DNA of 64,000 nucleotides from Symsagittifera roscoffensis (lineage: Eukaryota > Xenacoelomorpha > Acoela > Convolutidae). Position numbers and translations under genes: made by a program. The notes below the pieces were generated by a model, which was not told the DNA's origin, did not search any database, and saw only the letters and a program-made list of their open reading frames with translations. The stretch is from contig NC_087064.1 of NCBI RefSeq assembly GCF_963678635.1, positions 37,996,706 to 38,060,705 of the forward strand, read 5' to 3'. Below are positions 62,773 to 64,000 of this stretch, piece after piece (the first letter of the stretch is position 1; every line of letters starts with the position of its first letter).

Positions 62773-62981
62773 TGCGTATATTGGTCCTTTTCCTTGTGAA
62801 AGAAAGGCCTCAACCATAAAAAGTTTGAAAATGGTTTCCCCGAAAGTTAACAAAAAAGTATCAATCAGGTATTTTTTTTCTAAGAATTATATGGGGTGAA
62901 TCTTAGTGAAAAGTCCTACGCTTAAGCAAACATCTAGTTATCTTAGCTTTTCCTGGGTTCTAATTGGATAATATTTTAAAG

Positions 62982-63258
62982 AACACACCAACAACAAGCA
63001 GATGGAACACATTCCTTGGCACCTGCAGACGGTTCCCGAGTGGAGTCTGGTCGAGGTGCAGCTCCACGAACTGGACACTCACACGCGCCAGCTGAGACTC
63101 CCAGACCCCCATCCAGACTCCAGTCCCATCCGCACACCCCTCTTCTTGTGGTCCATGTTTGCGATAAGCACTGAGTTCTATAAGAATATCGGAGGATACG
63201 AGACTAAAATGAAAAGCACATATTCGCGATCAGGAGAGGACGCTGAGTTCGGTTCGAG
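62982..63258 (+). CDS. GALNT: GalNAc-transferase family protein, exon 3
   Basis: The acceptor ATTTTAAAG ends at 62981; two bases complete the split codon. It encodes HTNNKQMEHIPWHLQTVPEW, SSPIRTPLFLWSMFAISTEF and YKNIGGYETKMKSTYSRSGE, ending DAEFGSR. This is the Gal/GalNAc-T motif region. P-I-R-T-P, F-A-I-S-x-x-F-Y and I-G-x-Y match family spacing. The usual W-G-G-E-N stretch appears as R-S-G-E-D, keeping only the Glu. Donor GTGAGT at 63259, phase 2. A later acceptor at 63001 would shift the frame relative to exon 2. Confidence 0.85.
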
Positions 63259-63602
63259 GTGAGTGTATTTTACCATTTGCTCCTTTATTCGTTCGAAACA
63301 CTTAACTGAAAAAAGTTATGAAAGAGGTGTAATTTAATGAGGTGTATAATGATAGTAGTAATGCTGGAGAACAAATCTTAAAGAAGGGCCGAAAGGCTTT
63401 GATTCGCGCGTTGGTTTTTTATAGTTCTGCTTGTGTGAAGTAACTGTCAAAGTTGCATTTGAAACACGGTTTGAAAAACAGTGAATCATTTGAATGAAAA
63501 ATGTCGTTCAGAAAGTGTGTGATTGAAAACAACATATATCATATATCATATCACTAAGACTCGGCAGTTAATGCACATTTGTAATAAATTGTAGTGTTCC
63601 AG

Positions 63603-64000
63603 GGTGTGGAGATGTGGCGGGGAAATTTATGTGATACCCTGTGCCAAAATAACTCAATCCAATTTGCCACTTGGGGAGGATCACAAACTCAAGAAAAAAG
63701 ACATGGATTATAACCTGATGGTCATGGCCCATAGTTATGGCCTAGAAAACCATGAAATGTTCAAACTGTGGAATCGAGACTACGACCATTCAGTTTTGAC
63801 GGATGCTTCTGAGCTTCCTATACTGGACAGTAGCAAGTGTCCAAATATGAAAAGTTTCTCGTGGTTTCTGAACGAGATTGTTCCGGAAATGTGGGCTAAA
63901 GAATCTCTTTTAGCACTCGGAACAATCCGAGTTGCAAACAGCAGTTTCTGCATCGACAACTTTGAGGGAAACGAGCCGAGGTTGTACAGCTGTCACGGTA
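63603..64000 (+). CDS. GALNT: GalNAc-transferase family protein, exon 4 (runs off the window)
   Basis: The acceptor GTTCCAG ends at 63602; phase 2 in. It encodes VWRCGGEIYVIPCAKITQSN (family signature W-x-C-G-G), then MVMAHSYGLENHEMFKLWNR and SWFLNEIVPEMWAKES, and GTIRVANSSFCIDNFEGNEP with RLYSCHG, the start of the ricin-type lectin domain. Family members have a metal-binding His shortly after I-P-C; here the segment is K-I-T-Q-S-N with no His before DH at the end of the loop. The frame stays open to 64000, so the lectin domain continues outside. Confidence 0.85.

Noticed and set aside
1-64000. tRNA or rRNA genes
   Set aside because: No cloverleaf-like region with convincing A and B boxes and no rRNA-like sequence was seen; a dedicated scan could not be run.

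Overview
The window is eukaryotic, almost certainly from an invertebrate animal. It is strongly AT-rich, coding sequence is split by GT-AG introns, most DNA is transposon-derived, and there is one 200-base assembly gap (58351-58550). The two recognisable host genes encode animal-type membrane or Golgi proteins. I cannot name the species.

Host genes, all on the + strand. (1) A four-transmembrane protein resembling the TMEM272-like family. A good first exon lies at 3132-3180 and the phase-matched second exon at 42802, so intron 1 would be about 39.6 kb and hold nearly all the mobile DNA in the left two thirds of the window. Exons 2-5 end at 44496. Its terminal exon is duplicated at 51169-51363. 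(2) A small possible two-exon gene at 59203-59605. (3) A type II membrane protein of the polypeptide GalNAc-transferase family, from 61290 to beyond the window end. Every metal- or nucleotide-contacting motif I can align is altered, so it may be a pseudoenzyme or a divergent enzyme.

Mobile DNA from left to right. 0.3-9.3 kb holds about four copies of a 500-bp repeat, into which hAT-type MITEs (ends GGCTCTTTT, 8-bp target duplications) have inserted, plus a 1-kb inverted-repeat element filled with palindromic TAATCGATTA motifs. 9.4-15 kb is a decayed Ty3/Gypsy retrotransposon on the - strand with a 588-bp tandem duplication in its integrase. 17957-42398 is a complete but degenerate Polinton/Maverick element (24.4 kb). 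It has 1.65-kb terminal inverted repeats, ends starting AGTAGT, and a near-perfect 6-bp target duplication. It carries remains of packaging ATPase, integrase, penton-like and major capsid proteins, adenain-like protease and protein-primed DNA polymerase B. Part of the exonuclease region of polymerase B has been amplified into a 14-copy, 610-bp tandem array of 8.3 kb, and the polymerase domain itself is gone.

43990-57837 is a tandem segmental duplication of about 6.9 kb. Each unit holds the last exon of the TMEM272-like gene and part of a second Gypsy element on the - strand. The second copy continues into the element's protease at the gap. The recurring theme is local tandem duplication acting on unrelated coding fragments (217 bp, 588 bp, 610 bp x14, 6.9 kb). 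All similarity statements come from recognising motifs by eye; no database search was run.
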